Positions 1 through 11,266 of a DNA stretch of 34,104 nucleotides are shown here, piece by piece (the first letter of the stretch is position 1; the number at the start of each line of letters is the position of its first letter). The notes beneath the pieces were generated by a model that had not been told where the DNA came from, made no database searches, and saw nothing but the letters and a program-made list of their open reading frames with translations. A program made the position numbers and the translations under genes. The stretch covers positions 1 to 34,104 of the forward strand of contig CAJNDS010001111.1 in assembly GCA_905221605.1 (NCBI GenBank), written 5' to 3'. Origin of the DNA: Symbiodinium natans (taxonomy: Eukaryota; Sar; Dinophyceae; Suessiales; Symbiodiniaceae).

Positions 1-105
1 TAACTGCCCGGCGGTTCCAGTCCAAGAACTACTGACTCTGCCCTAGAATCCGTCCGTGAATGCGTTTACTTCGTTCACTTATTCACTTATAGCCCCTAAA
101 TTAAT

Positions 106-144
106 AGTACTAAAGGGGTAAATTAATGCACGCCCTTTAGTACT
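106..144 (-). repeat. tip hairpin, GT/AC
   Basis: Arms ending ctaaaggg/ccctttag around 118-132; on the minus strand the tip is cgtgcattaatttac. Confidence 0.9.
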
Positions 145-174
145 ATTAAGATAGGGCCCTTTAATGATTAATAT

Positions 175-210
175 TATTATTACGGCGCGCATTCTTTGCC
201 CGTAATAATA
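175..210 (+). repeat. tip hairpin, GC/GC
   Basis: Perfect 11 bp arms 175-185/200-210 around tip cgcgcattctttgc (C, GC, then TT-GC). Confidence 0.9.
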
Positions 211-416
211 CTATTAATGATTAAAGGGGAGAAAGAACGTAGTGTGTGAACTTAGTGATCAAAAGCCCCCATTATAGTATTACAGGGGGCTTTTGGATCA
301 CTTCGTTCACTAGTGGTTACGTTCATACTAATATTAATACGGGCTTACAATGAGTGAACGCAGTGAGTGAAGCGTGAAGCCCGTATGAATATTATGAACG
401 TAACACGGGCTAGTGC

Positions 417-780
417 GCGAGCATATAATACGTTCATTCGGCTCGCTAGTTCGCCCGTATAATAATAAAAGCACAAATGAGTGCACGAAGTAATCGAATG
501 CGTGCGCCCTTTTCCTTTTTCTTTTCTCCTTTTATTAGTCTTTTTAATCGCGCACGCAGTAAGCATATGATTCGTGCGGTCGCTCTCTTCTTTCTCTCCC
601 TTACAATCATATCCTCACAGCGGTCCCCTTAAAATCCCAATAAAAAGAAGAGAAAAAGGAAGGGCTTTTAAGGGAGCGTGAGGACATGAGTGAAAGAGTG
701 AGAGAACACGGGCTAGTATTAATATCGTTTCGCCCGTGTCATTCTATTCTTATTATCTTCACGGGCACATATTATCTTTA
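417..780. other. hairpin-rich filler, no gene
   Basis: GC-clamped palindromes (acgggcta...cgcccgt type) and mixed AT-rich arms; the minus-strand frame near 345-566 is a shadow. Nothing coding recognised. Confidence 0.6.
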
Positions 781-2295
781 CTAGCCCGCGTGTGCGCTCT
801 TTCCACGATTCACGCGTCCTATAATAATACTATTAAAGCGCACACACATTATATTATAAGTGCGCGATAATAGTATAATTAAAGGCCCCGTTCTTCGTTC
901 ACTTAGTTCGCGCTTATTATAATATAGTTCGTGCTTTCATTACAAATATATTATAAGCGCGTACACGTGAAGAGAACACCATAAACACTATTAATAGTAT
1001 TATAAGGGAGTTTACGGACGCATGAATACTATTAATAGGGGCTTATGGGTGAACGAAACAAATGATGCGTACGAAATGCGCGTGAAAAATAGTTGTTTTA
1101 ATGCACGCGCGAACGTACGCAAAAGACCGTGCAAAATAGTAGTCTTTTATCGCACGGTTAATATTATTATTGCACGCCCCATTAATTTTCTAGTCTTTTT
1201 ACTGGCGTGCGTACGTTCATTCGCTTATTCACTCACTCCACTCTCTTCACACACCATTAATAATATTAATACTGTGAAGAGAACGCATTATATTAATTTA
1301 TAAGCGAATGAACAGAGTGAATGAACGCATGAAATTAATATAAGCGTGAACGTAACCATACAGTACTTTTATTAGTAGTATTATTAAGGATTACGTGAAG
1401 AGAATGCGTGAACGAAACTTGCAAGGGAATGAAATGAACGCGCGAAGTGAGTAAAACGCATGAACGTAACACGAAGAGAACGTACTTATAATATTATAAT
1501 GCATGAAGTGCGTAATATAATATGAACGAAGTGTGCCCCTTTAATATATTTCTTTTCACGGGGGCACAATAATATTCTCTTCGTAAAATTATGTACGGGC
1601 TTATTATATAATCACTAGCCCGTTTACTATTAATATGAAGAGAATAGAATGATTATAACGTAGAGATTTCATTCTATATTAAATTCACTCACTAATATGC
1701 TATTTACCCGGGCCATTATTATAATATTGAGGCCCGGAATAATAGTAAATGAGAGATAGAGTGTAGAGAGCATATTAATTGTATTTACAAGTGAACGAAA
1801 GAAAGGAGTGAGCGCGTGAAATACAATTAATGGGCGAACGAAACCCACCAAAATTCAACCATTCACTCAGTACATTCTCTTCATATTGTTCATGCGCACG
1901 CCTCATAAAAAGACTTACTATTTGGCGTGCATTATTCTTTTCTCTATTTTTCTTCTTTCTTCATTCCTTTCCTAATTTTTCTTGTTGTTCAATTGAGTTC
2001 ATGCGTCATTCATATCTTCACTCCTTATAACTCAATTAAACAAGCAAAATAAGAGAATTAGAATGAAGAATCCAGTAAAATACACGGGCTTATAATAAAA
2101 ACGCACGCGTGCACTTCATTCGCAAGCTCATTCGTTTACAGCACGAAGTAATAATAAGCCCGCGTATTAGTATTATTGCGTGCGTACACTATAAAAGCCC
2201 AGTAAAAATACTAATATTTGGGCTTTTGTTTCGTACGCACATAAAATTAGTATGTTTCGTGCGTGAATTCATGCGCTCATTGCATTCACTTCGTT
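781..2295. repeat. large inverted repeat, left arm
   Basis: Reverse complement of 7047-8561, about 1.5 kb, with few differences (paired positions sum to about 9342). Inside are hairpins with arms of 8-15 bp and two longer palindromic clusters. The open frames in it are shadows: the same peptides recur on opposite strands at the other arm and resemble no protein. The cox3 helix I-VI segment lies between the arms. Confidence 0.9.
1991..2037 (+). repeat. tip hairpin, AT/AT
   Basis: Perfect 9 bp arms 1991-1999/2029-2037; the tip begins catgcgtc and ends ccttat. Confidence 0.9.
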
Positions 2296-2583
2296 CATTT
2301 TATTCGCTTATTCGTTCACTCATTCACTACATTCACACAATTATTATATTTCACGCACTTGTTCATTCACGCTGTTCATTCACTTCGTTTGTAAATATAA
2401 TATTGTGTGTACTTCGTTCCTAATTCTCTTATCTTCGCGGGCTTTACACGGGCGCACTCATGCACTACATTTATCGTGCGTATTAATAGCCCGCGGTAAA
2501 CATTAATAATATTATAGCGGGTGAGGGTGGTTGACAGGGCTTTTTCTAGTGACAGGAAGAATCAAGGGGTCCCTATAATTATA

Positions 2584-2625
2584 GTACTAATTCTAAGGTA
2601 AAGTATGCACGCTTAGAATTAGTAC
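2584..2625 (-). repeat. tip hairpin, GT/AC
   Basis: Perfect 14 bp arms 2584-2597/2612-2625; minus-strand tip cgtgcatactttac. Confidence 0.92.
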
Positions 2626-3383
2626 ATAGAATTATAGGGGCATAAAGGACGTACATTATAAGCCCCAATATAATAATACGGGCCTTACGTTCACTTCATG
2701 CATTCTTTATAAGTGAACTGGCCCTTAGTATTATAATTGTAGGGGCTTTTAATGAGTCCTTTAATGCGGTAACTTGTCAATGGTGGTTTTACTGCGTTCA
2801 TTCGTGCCCCTAATTTAATATTATTATTGTAATCGCGCACAAGTTTGCATTAAAATAATACTATTAAAGGGGCACTATGAATGAGGCAGTAAACGCACGC
2901 ATGACAAGTGAACGCAACAAGACCCAGAAATTGCCTGGACATTTGGTCGGTTAACAGTACTAAAAGACCACCATTATTACCCCCTTGTTCACCCATCACA
3001 CCTTGAGACCCTAACCTTTAAGACAGCACCCATCACACCTTGAGACCCTGTTAACGCCTGGTCTGGATAACACTCGTCTTTTCATGAGTCTTACCGCTGG
3101 AGCTGGAACTAGGTGCATGAGTCTTCTGTCTTTCATCTCCAAGTCTAGGGTCTTTCCCCATTATTATAATACGGGCTTTAAATGCGCGAGCTTATTTAAT
3201 GTACGCCCGTAATATAATAATAGGGGCAAAGAGCTCCAAGACCCGGGTATTATGGTGTAGTTCTAATATTAATACGCCCTTATAAGGACTGAAAGGACGC
3301 ATGAAGGGCGTAGTAATATTATGAACGAAAGATGCGCACGAAACAAAATCATATGTGCGCACACAACACTCTTTTACTTTATA

Positions 3384-3421
3384 TCCCGGGCGTCTATTTA
3401 GTACTTATTATGTGCCCGGGA
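3384..3421. repeat. GC-clamped hairpin, cccggg type
   Basis: Perfect arms tcccgggc/gcccggga with a 22-base AT-rich loop. One of many such elements (others at 4115-4149 and 5049-5083), copied in all four copies of this repeat. Confidence 0.88.
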
Positions 3422-3515
3422 CATGAATATAATAGTATTATTCTACGGGCTTTTATTAGGCCCGTAACACTCTTTTTCTTCGTTCTTCATTCACTTCCCT
3501 TTATCTCTTCACTCT

Positions 3516-3570
3516 GTTCTCTATTCATGCGTCGTGTTCGCTGGCTCACTTACTCCTTATAATAGAGAAC
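3516..3570 (+). repeat. tip hairpin, AT/AT
   Basis: Perfect 10 bp arms gttctctatt/aatagagaac; the 35-base tip begins catgcgtc and ends ccttat. Confidence 0.9.
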
Positions 3571-3792
3571 GTGAAGAGAACATGTGAAGTGAATTACAAA
3601 CGAATGCAATGAGTGCGTGAATTAACTGAACATGTGAACGAAATGAGCGTACGAAATGTGCGGCATAATAGTAGTACGTTTTAATTGGCCGCACGCATGT
3701 ACGCTACAATAATACTAAAAGACTGTATAATTTTAATATAAAATATAAGGACGTAAGGACGCATGATTTTATTATTAAAATTCAGGCTTTTA

Positions 3793-5347
3793 ACGGGCTA
3801 GTTCGCGAGCATACTATTTTTACTTTGTGGCTCGCTCGTTCGCCCGTAATGACAGTATATTTTAACGAGAGAACGAAGTGAACATATGAATTACAATGAG
3901 GCACGAAGCGTGAATTCATGTGTGAACGAGTGAGCGGTTCATGCGTGCGCTCTCTCACACACACGCCCCTTTAATAATAATAAAAGCCCGCGCGTTTCCT
4001 TGCGTCTTTATTATTATTATGTAGGGGCTTATAGTGTGTGGAGAGAATCCTAAAGGTAACAAAGAATCCTGGTAATCGGGGAGATGTCGTAAGTTGTCTT
4101 TATGAGATTGGTTTACACGGGCTAGTTATTATTATGTAGACGCCCGTGTGCACCCTTAATAGAATGAGAGAAAAGGGCGTGAATATAATAAACTAATAAC
4201 CGCCCGTAATAATAAGCTAATGAACACAGTGAGTGAACTAAATTATAAACTTGTGCATGAATTTAGTGAATGAGCCCCAAGACCCGGATGTAGAAACTAA
4301 GCGAAACCAACCATTACCAACAGACCTGGAAAAGCCACATGAATGAGACCCCTTTGAACAAGAGCCAAGATTCAATGGATGGTTGCGTTCTCTTCACGTA
4401 CTATAATACTATTATCTTCATATTATCCCGGGCGGTTCTTTGTTCACTTATTCGCCCGGTACGTAATGAATAATGTGAGTGAACACGTGAGCGCATTAAT
4501 AATATTACAATGAACAAAGTGAAGCGTGAATATTATTAAAAGCGTGTGAACGAAGTACGAACCACCATGCGTCCACCAATCATGCGTGCACTTCTGGATA
4601 AATCTCTAGCACATATTGAGTACTAATGCGCCCGAAGAATCAATAATCTCCCGGTTATAAAGAGAGCACTCATGACATAGTTCTTTCTCCTTCATTCGCG
4701 GGCTTATTCATTAAGTCTTTTAGTTTATATGCCCGCGGATACTATAATTGTACGGGCGCATTCATATCTTTCTTATCGCGCCCATAATAATAAGTTAATA
4801 CCCGGGCCTATAATATAATACTTTGGGGCCCGGTAAACCCTAGTATTATGATAGGAAAGGAGTGAATAATAATATTACGGGGGTTTTACAATGAGCCCCG
4901 TGAAGCATGAATGCACGTGAATTATATGAACGAAGTGGTGAACGGGCCTATATTTTATTATCTTCTGGCCCGTGTAAATAATAGAATAATAGAACGAAGT
5001 AGTGAAACAAAGGGCATATTAGTACTACTTCATTCTATTATTCACACACCCGGGCATTTATTAGTAATTTTATAGCGCCCGGGAATTATTAAGAAGAGAA
5101 CATAATATGTACGGGCCATTTAATAATAGAATATTGGCCCGTGTAAACTCATAAACTACACTGTTATTACTATTTAACGGGCACATATTAATATTCTCAT
5201 TTCGTGCCCGTAATATTATAATAATTATTACTATTCACCCCTGGGATATATTCATAAGGTAATAATAGGGTTTTTAATGCGGGCTTTAAAGGACTTATTA
5301 ATTAGCCCGCTATAACAGTACTAAATTACTACGAAGAGAAAACACTA
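3793..5347. repeat. 1.56 kb direct repeat, copy 1
   Basis: Copy at 26462-28022 (offset 22669 to 22675; a few small indels). It contains a run of GC-clamped hairpins and two non-palindromic islands (4268-4385 and 4560-4700). Confidence 0.9.
4237..4267 (-). repeat. tip hairpin, AT/AT
   Basis: Perfect 8 bp arms actaaatt/aatttagt; minus-strand tip catgcacaagtttat. Confidence 0.88.
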
Positions 5348-5410
5348 ATAAAATATAGTGTGCGGGCCTATGAAAATATTATTAGTGTGCCCGCATAATA
5401 GTAATAATGT

Positions 5411-5456
5411 TCACTTAAAAGCCCTGGAAAGATATTAAAATTGGGCTTTTAAGTGA
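5411..5456. repeat. 14 bp perfect hairpin 3' of cox3
   Basis: Arms tcacttaaaagccc/gggcttttaagtga, 18-base loop, about 65 bases beyond the end of COX3 similarity. A possible 3' processing signal; this is inference only. Confidence 0.85.
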
Positions 5457-5519
5457 GCACAATATTGTAATTATAAGGTAAAGAACGTAGTGATGCACGC
5501 TTTAATTATAATATTGGCG

Positions 5520-6231
5520 AACGAAAGCAGTACAAGAAAAGAAGATAAGAAAAAGAAGTAAAATACCAAGAATTAGATGAAAGAAATGTAATGCTGTAAG
5601 AAAAAAGAAAAGACAACTATAAAGTGAATCATTAATTGAATATGCGAGAATACGAAATTCTTTAATCTGCAAACTAATAAAAAGAGAAGATAAATAGAAT
5701 GACCACAAAGTGAAGAAAATAATATATTGTGATGAAATTTCTAAATTAATAAAAGCATTTCCTAAAGATATAGCAGCATTAGATAAAAGAAGTGTATTAG
5801 CAAAAGTTAATTCACAAGGATCTGGAAGATAGAAAGCTTCTCCAGGCCACATCCCTAAAGTTGGACAAAGATAATAAATGAAAAGATGTCCAAAAGAAGG
5901 ATACAAATAATAGAGCTTCAGAAACTAGAAAACCCCCAAAAAGAAGAAAAAAGATTATTAATAAGACTTCATATTTTTTAGTGAATTCTCTTAATAAATC
6001 TCTAGACCAAATATGAAAACTATAAATTAATCCAAATAAAAGATGATAAAATATAAGAAAATAATTCTATGAGAAGTGAATTCCAGTCCAACAATAAATA
6101 TTAAATCCTGTAAAGATAAATAGAATTATAATAAGAGCAAAGAATAATAACCAAGAACTATTAATAAGAAAACAAAATGAATCTGATGTAACTTCTAAAT
6201 GTTTAGATTTCCAAAATACCAAATAATACGT
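5520..6231 (-). CDS. cox3: cytochrome c oxidase subunit 3, 5' exon (helices I-VI)
   Basis: COX3 is a membrane subunit of respiratory complex IV in the inner mitochondrial membrane. Reading the minus strand from about 6231 gives a COX3-like protein opening YLVFWKSKHLEV. It continues through FNIYCWTGIHFS, the conserved FGGFLVSEALLF block (about 5890-5945), then LGMWPGEAFYLPDPCEL and helix VI, LTALHFFHLILGILLL (about 5545-5600). It stops where helix VII should begin; the HWHF-type last helix is absent here and lies at 19018 and 28099. The roughly 710 nt length fits the separate helix I-VI transcript known in dinoflagellates. Two oddities: a TAG codon at 6067-6069, where Trp is expected, and one extra base near 5865 that shifts the frame just before PTLGMWPGEAF. 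No ATG is evident at the start; an ACG lies at 6229-6231. The 3' end runs into hairpin sequence with no clear genuine stop. Identity is confident; exact ends are not. Confidence 0.93.
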
Positions 6232-6453
6232 ACAAAAGGGCCTCATAAAATATTACTATTTTTCTAGCCCTTACAATTTACTATTAAATGCTGTGGGTAA
6301 AAGTAAGAAAGAAGCGAATATAATATAATGAATGCGTGAGCGCAATAATAATAATGAAAGGAATGAATGAATTTAGTACGGGATTTAATGCTTCATGGAC
6401 GTCCTTTATCCCCGTTCGCAGGCTCATTATGAAGTGAGTGAACAACATTCAGG

Positions 6454-6838
6454 CTGTCATGCGTGCGTTTACTGCCTCATTCATAGTGCCCCTTTAATAG
6501 TATTATTTTAATGCAAACTTGTGCGCGATTACAATAATAATATTAAATTAGGGGCACGAATGAACGCAGTAAAACCACCATTGACAAGTTACCGCATTAA
6601 AGGACTCATTAAAAGCCCCTACAATTATAATACTACGGGCCAGTTCACTTATAAAGAATGCATGAAGTGAACGTAAGGCCCGTATTATTATATTGGGGCT
6701 TATAATGTACGTCCTTTATGCCCCTATAATTCTATGTACTAATTCTAAGCGTGCATACTTTACCTTAGAATTAGTACTATAATTATAGGGACCCCTTGAG
6801 TCTTCCTGTCACTAGAAAAAGCCCTGTCAACCACCCTC
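6454..6838. repeat. inverted copy of 2522-2906
   Basis: Reverse complement of part of the repeat at 1950-3002. It holds two long hairpins and the short island containing ttgacagggctttttctag. With the larger arms outside it, it makes a nested inverted arrangement around cox3. Confidence 0.85.
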
Positions 6839-7046
6839 ACCACCCGGTAAACCTTCATTCATAGTATTACCGCGGGCTTCTGTAACCGCACGATAAATGC
6901 GTGAACAACGTGAACAAATGCATGCGTGCGCCCCGTTAAAAGCCCGCGATAATAGAAAGAGTGTAGAGAACATTATTAATGCGGTTATAAGTGAAGTGAA
7001 TGAAATGAATGTAACGCATGAACCGCATTAATAAAGTGAACGAAAC

Positions 7047-8561
7047 CACGAAGAGAATGTAATGAGCGCATGAATTCACGCACGAAACATACTAATTTTA
7101 TGTGCGTACGAAACAAAAGCCCAAATATTAGTATTTTTACTGGGCTTTTATAGTGTACGCCCGCAATAATACTAATACGCGGGCTTATTATTACTTCGTG
7201 CGGTAAACGAATGAGCTTGCGAATGAAGTGCACGCGTGCGTTTTTATTATAAGCCCGTGTATTTTACTGGATTCTTCATTCTAATTCCCTTATTTTGCTT
7301 GTTTAATTGAGTTATAAGGAGTGAAGATATGAATGACGCATGAACTCAATTGAACAACAAGCAAAATTAGGAAAGGAATGAAGAAAGAAGAAAAATAGAG
7401 AAAAGAATAATGCACGCCAAATAGTAAGTCTTTTTATGAGGTGTGCGCATGAACAATATGAAGAGAATGTACTGAGTGAATGGTTGATTTTTGGTGGGTT
7501 TCGTTCGCCCATTAATTGTATTTCACGCGCTCACTCCTTTCTTTCGTTCACTTGTAAATACAATTAATATGCTCTCTACACTCTATCTCTCATTTACTAT
7601 TATTCCGGTCCGCAATATTATAATAATGGCCCGGGTAAATAGCATATTAGTGAGTGAATTTAATATAGAATGAAATCTCTACGTTATAATCATTCTATTC
7701 TCTTCATATTAATAGTAAACGGGCTAGTGATTATATAATAAGCCCGTACATAATTTTACGAAGAGAATATTATTGTGCCCCCGTGAAAAGAACTATATTA
7801 AAGGGGAACACTTCGTTCATATTATATTACGCACTTCATGCATTATAATATTATAAGTACGTTCTCTTCGTGTTACGTTCATGCGTTTTACTCACTTCGC
7901 GCGTTCATTTCATTCCCTTTCAAGTTTCGTTCACGCATTCTCTTCACGTAATCCTTAATAATACTACTAATAAAAGTACTGTCTGGTTACGTTCACGCTT
8001 ATATTAATTTCATGCGTTCATTCACTCTGTTCATTCGCTTATAAATTAATATAATGCGTTCTCTTCACAGTATTAATATTATTAATGGTGTGTGAAGAGA
8101 GCGGAGAGAGTGAATAAGCGAATGAACGTACGCACGCCAGTAAAAAGACTAGAAAATTAATGGGGCGTGCAATAATAATATTAACCGTGCGATAAAAGAC
8201 TACTATTTTGCACGGTCTTTTGCGTACATTCGCTCGTGCATTAAAACAACTATTTTTCACGCGCATTTCGTACGCATCATTTGTTTCGTTCACCCATAAG
8301 CCCCTATTAATAGTATTCATGCGTCCGTAAACTCCCTTATAATACTATTAATAGTGTTTATTGTGTTCTCTTCACGTGTACGCGCTTATAATATAGTTGT
8401 AATGAAAGCACGAACTATATTATAATAAGCGCGAACTAAGTGAACGAAGAACGGGGCCTTTAATTATACTATTATCGCGCACTTATAATATAATGTGTGT
8501 GCGCTTTAATAGTATTATTATAGGACGCGTGAATCGTGGAAAGAGCGCACACACGGGCTAG
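7047..8561. repeat. large inverted repeat, right arm
   Basis: Inverted copy of 781-2295. Similarity stops at about 7047, where a different hairpin cluster follows, so the break lies inside palindromic DNA. Small differences (for example a cluster at 7608-7640 versus 1710-1745) show the arms have diverged slightly. Confidence 0.9.
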
Positions 8562-9075
8562 TAATAAAATATACGTGACGCCCGTGTTCTATTAGTAAAT
8601 AGCTGGTCCTTGTGCGTTCATTATATTCGCGCATTCATAGTATTTTTCCGCGGGCATATTAAGAGAAGAGAATTATAGTGAGCCCGCGAAATTAGTGTGT
8701 TTCGTTCGTACTTTTAATAGGTTTCGTGCGTACGCTTCTCTCCCTTACAAACCTATTAAAATGTACTCTCTTCACTCTTAATAATACTTTTTATGCGCCC
8801 AAGAAGAAGAGAATTAAGGGCGCACTAGTAGTATTTGGGCGTTCACTTCACTCACTACTTTCATTTCGCTCACTCACTCACTATATTCATTCACTACGTT
8901 CGTTCTTTCTTCGCTTGGTTTTCATGCGTCCTTTCACTCCTTATAAAACCAAGTGAAGAGAACTAGAACGAAGTGAGTGAATGAATAAAGTTCGTACACG
9001 CGCCAATAAAATAAAGAGAGTGCGCGTGATGCATCCTGTACGTGAATTCACTTCGTAAACTCATTCATTCACTTC
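8562..9075. other. hairpin-rich filler, no gene
   Basis: Single-copy in this window. It has a perfect 9 bp tip hairpin at 8914-8953 and several longer palindromes; no gene recognised. Confidence 0.6.
8914..8953 (+). repeat. tip hairpin, AT/AT
   Basis: Perfect 9 bp arms cttggtttt/aaaaccaag; the 22-base tip begins catgcgtc and ends ccttat. Confidence 0.9.
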
Positions 9076-9378
9076 CCCTATATTAATAGTACGAAGTGAA
9101 GGTAAAGAATGCACGCTTCACTTCGTAATATTAATATAGGCCCTTTTCTCTCTTCTTTTTCTCTTCACATAATATTATTCACGCGCTTCGCTTGTAATAA
9201 TATTATTATGAAGAGAACAGAAGTAGGAAAAGGAGTAAATAATAGAATAATGTTGTGGCCGCACAGTTCTTTTCTTCCTTTCGTGCGGCATAATGTGCGC
9301 CCCAATAAAAACACTCATTACGGGCGCATAAAAGCACGCACACTACTTTATAATGCGGGCGAACAAAGTACTAAATAA
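9076..9378. repeat. three-copy repeat, inverted relative to 22530 and 31954
   Basis: Reverse complement of 22530-22832 and of about 31954-32232. It holds two long hairpins and a symmetric ctcttcac...gaagag palindrome (9164-9214). Confidence 0.88.
9171..9204 (+). repeat. tip hairpin, AC/GT
   Basis: Perfect 9 bp arms aatattatt/aataatatt; tip cacgcgcttcgcttgt. Confidence 0.9.
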
Positions 9379-10222
9379 GCCCGCGTATTAGTATTATTGC
9401 GTGCGTACACTATAAAAGCCCAGTAAAAATACTAATATTTGGGCTTTTGTTTCGTACGCACATAAAATTAGTATGTTTCGTGCGTGAATTCATGCGCTCA
9501 TTGCATTCACTTCGTTCATTTATTCGCTTATTCGTTCACTCATTCACTACGTTCACACAATTATTATATTTCACGCACTTGTTCATTCACGCTGTTCATT
9601 CACTTCGTTTGTAAATATAATATTGTGTGTACTTCGTTCCTAATTCTCTTATCTTCGCGGGCTTTACACGGTCGCACGCATGCACTACATTTATCGTGCG
9701 TATTAATAGCCCGCGGTAAACATTAATAATATTATAGCGGGTGAGGGTGGTTGACAGGGCTTTTTCTAGTGACAGGAAGACTCACGGGGTCCCTATAATT
9801 ATAGTACTACTTCTAAGGTAAAGTATGCACGCTTAGAATTAGTACATAGAATTATAGGGGCATAAAGGACGTACATTATAAGCCCCAATATAATAATACG
9901 GGCCTTACGTTCACTTCATGCATTCTTTATAAGTGAACTGGCCCGTAGTATTATAATTGTAGGGGCTTTTAATGAGTCCTTTAATGCGGTAACTTGTCAA
10001 TGGTGGTTTTACTGCTTTCATTCGTGCCCCTAATTTAATATTATTATTGTAATCGCGCACAAGTTTGCATTAAAATAATACTATTAAAGGGGCACTATGA
10101 ATGAGGCAGTAAACGCACGCATGACAAGTGAACGCAACCAGACCCAGAAATTGCCTGGACATGTGGTCGGTTAACAGTACTAAAAGACCACCATTATTAC
10201 CCCCTTGTTCACCCATCACACC
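9375..10222. repeat. three-copy direct repeat, copy 2
   Basis: Copy of 2154-3002. The left junction is at ataagcccgcg, where the copy of the 22530-type repeat ends. The minus-strand open frame near 10070-10270 is a shadow across a hairpin and island. Confidence 0.88.
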
Positions 10223-10280
10223 TATTGACCCATCCCAACCTTTAAGACTAGGAATTAGTACTATCATCACACCTTGAGAC

Positions 10281-11266
10281 CCTGTTAACGCCTGGTCTGG
10301 ATAACACTCGTCTTTTCATGAGTCTTACCGCTGGAGCTGGAACTAGATTCATGAGTCTTCTGTCTTCATCTCCAAGTCTAGGGTCTTTTCCCCATTATTA
10401 TAATACGGGCTTTAAATGCGCGAGCTTATTTAATGTACGCCCGTAATATAATAATAGGGGCAAAGAGCTCCAAGACCCGGGTATTATGGTGTAGTTCTAA
10501 TATTAATACGCCCTTATAAGGACTGAAAGTACGCATGAAGGGCGTAGTAATATTATGAACGAAAGATGCGCACGAAACAAAATCATATGTGCGCACACAA
10601 CACTCTTTTACTTTATATCCCGGGCGTCTATTTAGTACTTATTATGTGCCCGGGACATGAATATAATAGTATTATTCTACGGGCTTTTATTAGGCCCGTA
10701 ACACTTTTTTTCTTCGTTCTTCATTCACTTCCCTTTATCTCTTCACTCTGTTCTCTATTCATGCGTCGTGTTCGCTGGCTCACTTACTCCTTATAATAGA
10801 GAACGTGAAGAGAAATTTATTGATTAAAAGGGGGGGGGAAAAAAAGGGGGGGGGGAGGGTGGAAAAAAAAGGGGGGAAAAAAATAAAAAAAAACGCTGCA
10901 TGAGTGCGTGAATTAACTGAACATGTGAACGAAATGAGCGTACGAAATGTGCGGCATAATAGTAGTACGTTTTAATTGACCGCACGCATGTACGCTACAA
11001 TAATACTAAAAGACTGTATAATTTTAATATAAAATATAAGGACGTAAGGACGCATGATTTTATTATTAAAATTCAGGCTTTTAACGGGCTAGTTCGCGAG
11101 CATACTATTTTTACTTTGTGGCTCGCTCGTTCGCCCGTAATGACAGTATATTTTAACGAGAGAAAGAAGTGAACATATGAATTACAATGAGGCACGAAGC
11201 GTGAATTCATGTGTGAACGAGTGAGCGGTTCATGCGTGCGCTCTCTCACACACACGCCCCTTTAAT
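10281..11266. repeat. four-copy ~1 kb direct repeat, copy 2 (with insert)
   Basis: Matches copy 1 except that 28 bases (3581-3608) are replaced by 85 bases (10815-10899) of mostly homopurine sequence. Similarity resumes exactly at atgagtgcg. Confidence 0.9.
10815..10899. other. homopurine G-run/A-run insert
   Basis: A stretch of long G runs (up to about 10) alternating with A runs, one strand almost entirely purine, replacing ordinary sequence found in the other three copies of this repeat. It may be a read or assembly artefact, or a G-quadruplex-forming insertion. Confidence 0.85.

Larger units (their letters stand above)
1..414. repeat. three-copy repeat, copy 1
   Basis: Direct copy at 26058-26471 and inverted copy at 11952-12365 (positions sum to 12366 throughout, so no net indels). 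It begins with the non-palindromic island carrying cggcggttccag and then holds three long hairpins (centres near 125, 192 and 275). Confidence 0.9.
1950..3002. repeat. three-copy direct repeat, copy 1
   Basis: Direct copies at 17316-18368 (offset 15366) and, for its right-hand ~850 bases, at 9375-10222. It holds hairpins and an island at 2903-3002 (gacccagaaattgcctgg and a ggtcggttaac word). Its right end falls in the short shared word atcacacct, where the copies go on to different islands. Confidence 0.88.
3047..4034. repeat. four-copy ~1 kb direct repeat, copy 1
   Basis: Also at 10281-11266, 12541-13138 (left part only) and 32621-33608 (offset 29574). It starts at the island word ctgttaacgcctggtctgg, then has catgagtctt twice and long hairpins. 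Its open frames recur in every copy only because the DNA is copied. Confidence 0.92.

Noticed and set aside
1022-1303. Open frames of 60-130 codons repeated many times (also at 2109, 3332, 8039, 10566, 12827, 17475, 32906)
   Set aside because: Their peptides (HSLRSF and similar) come from hairpin words, occur in both orientations of the inverted repeat and match no protein; conservation is that of copied DNA.
5411-5456. Bacterial-type intrinsic terminator
   Set aside because: No downstream T-run and mitochondrial context; similar hairpins are everywhere.
10070-10270. 66-codon minus-strand frame
   Set aside because: Crosses a hairpin arm and an island; no protein features.
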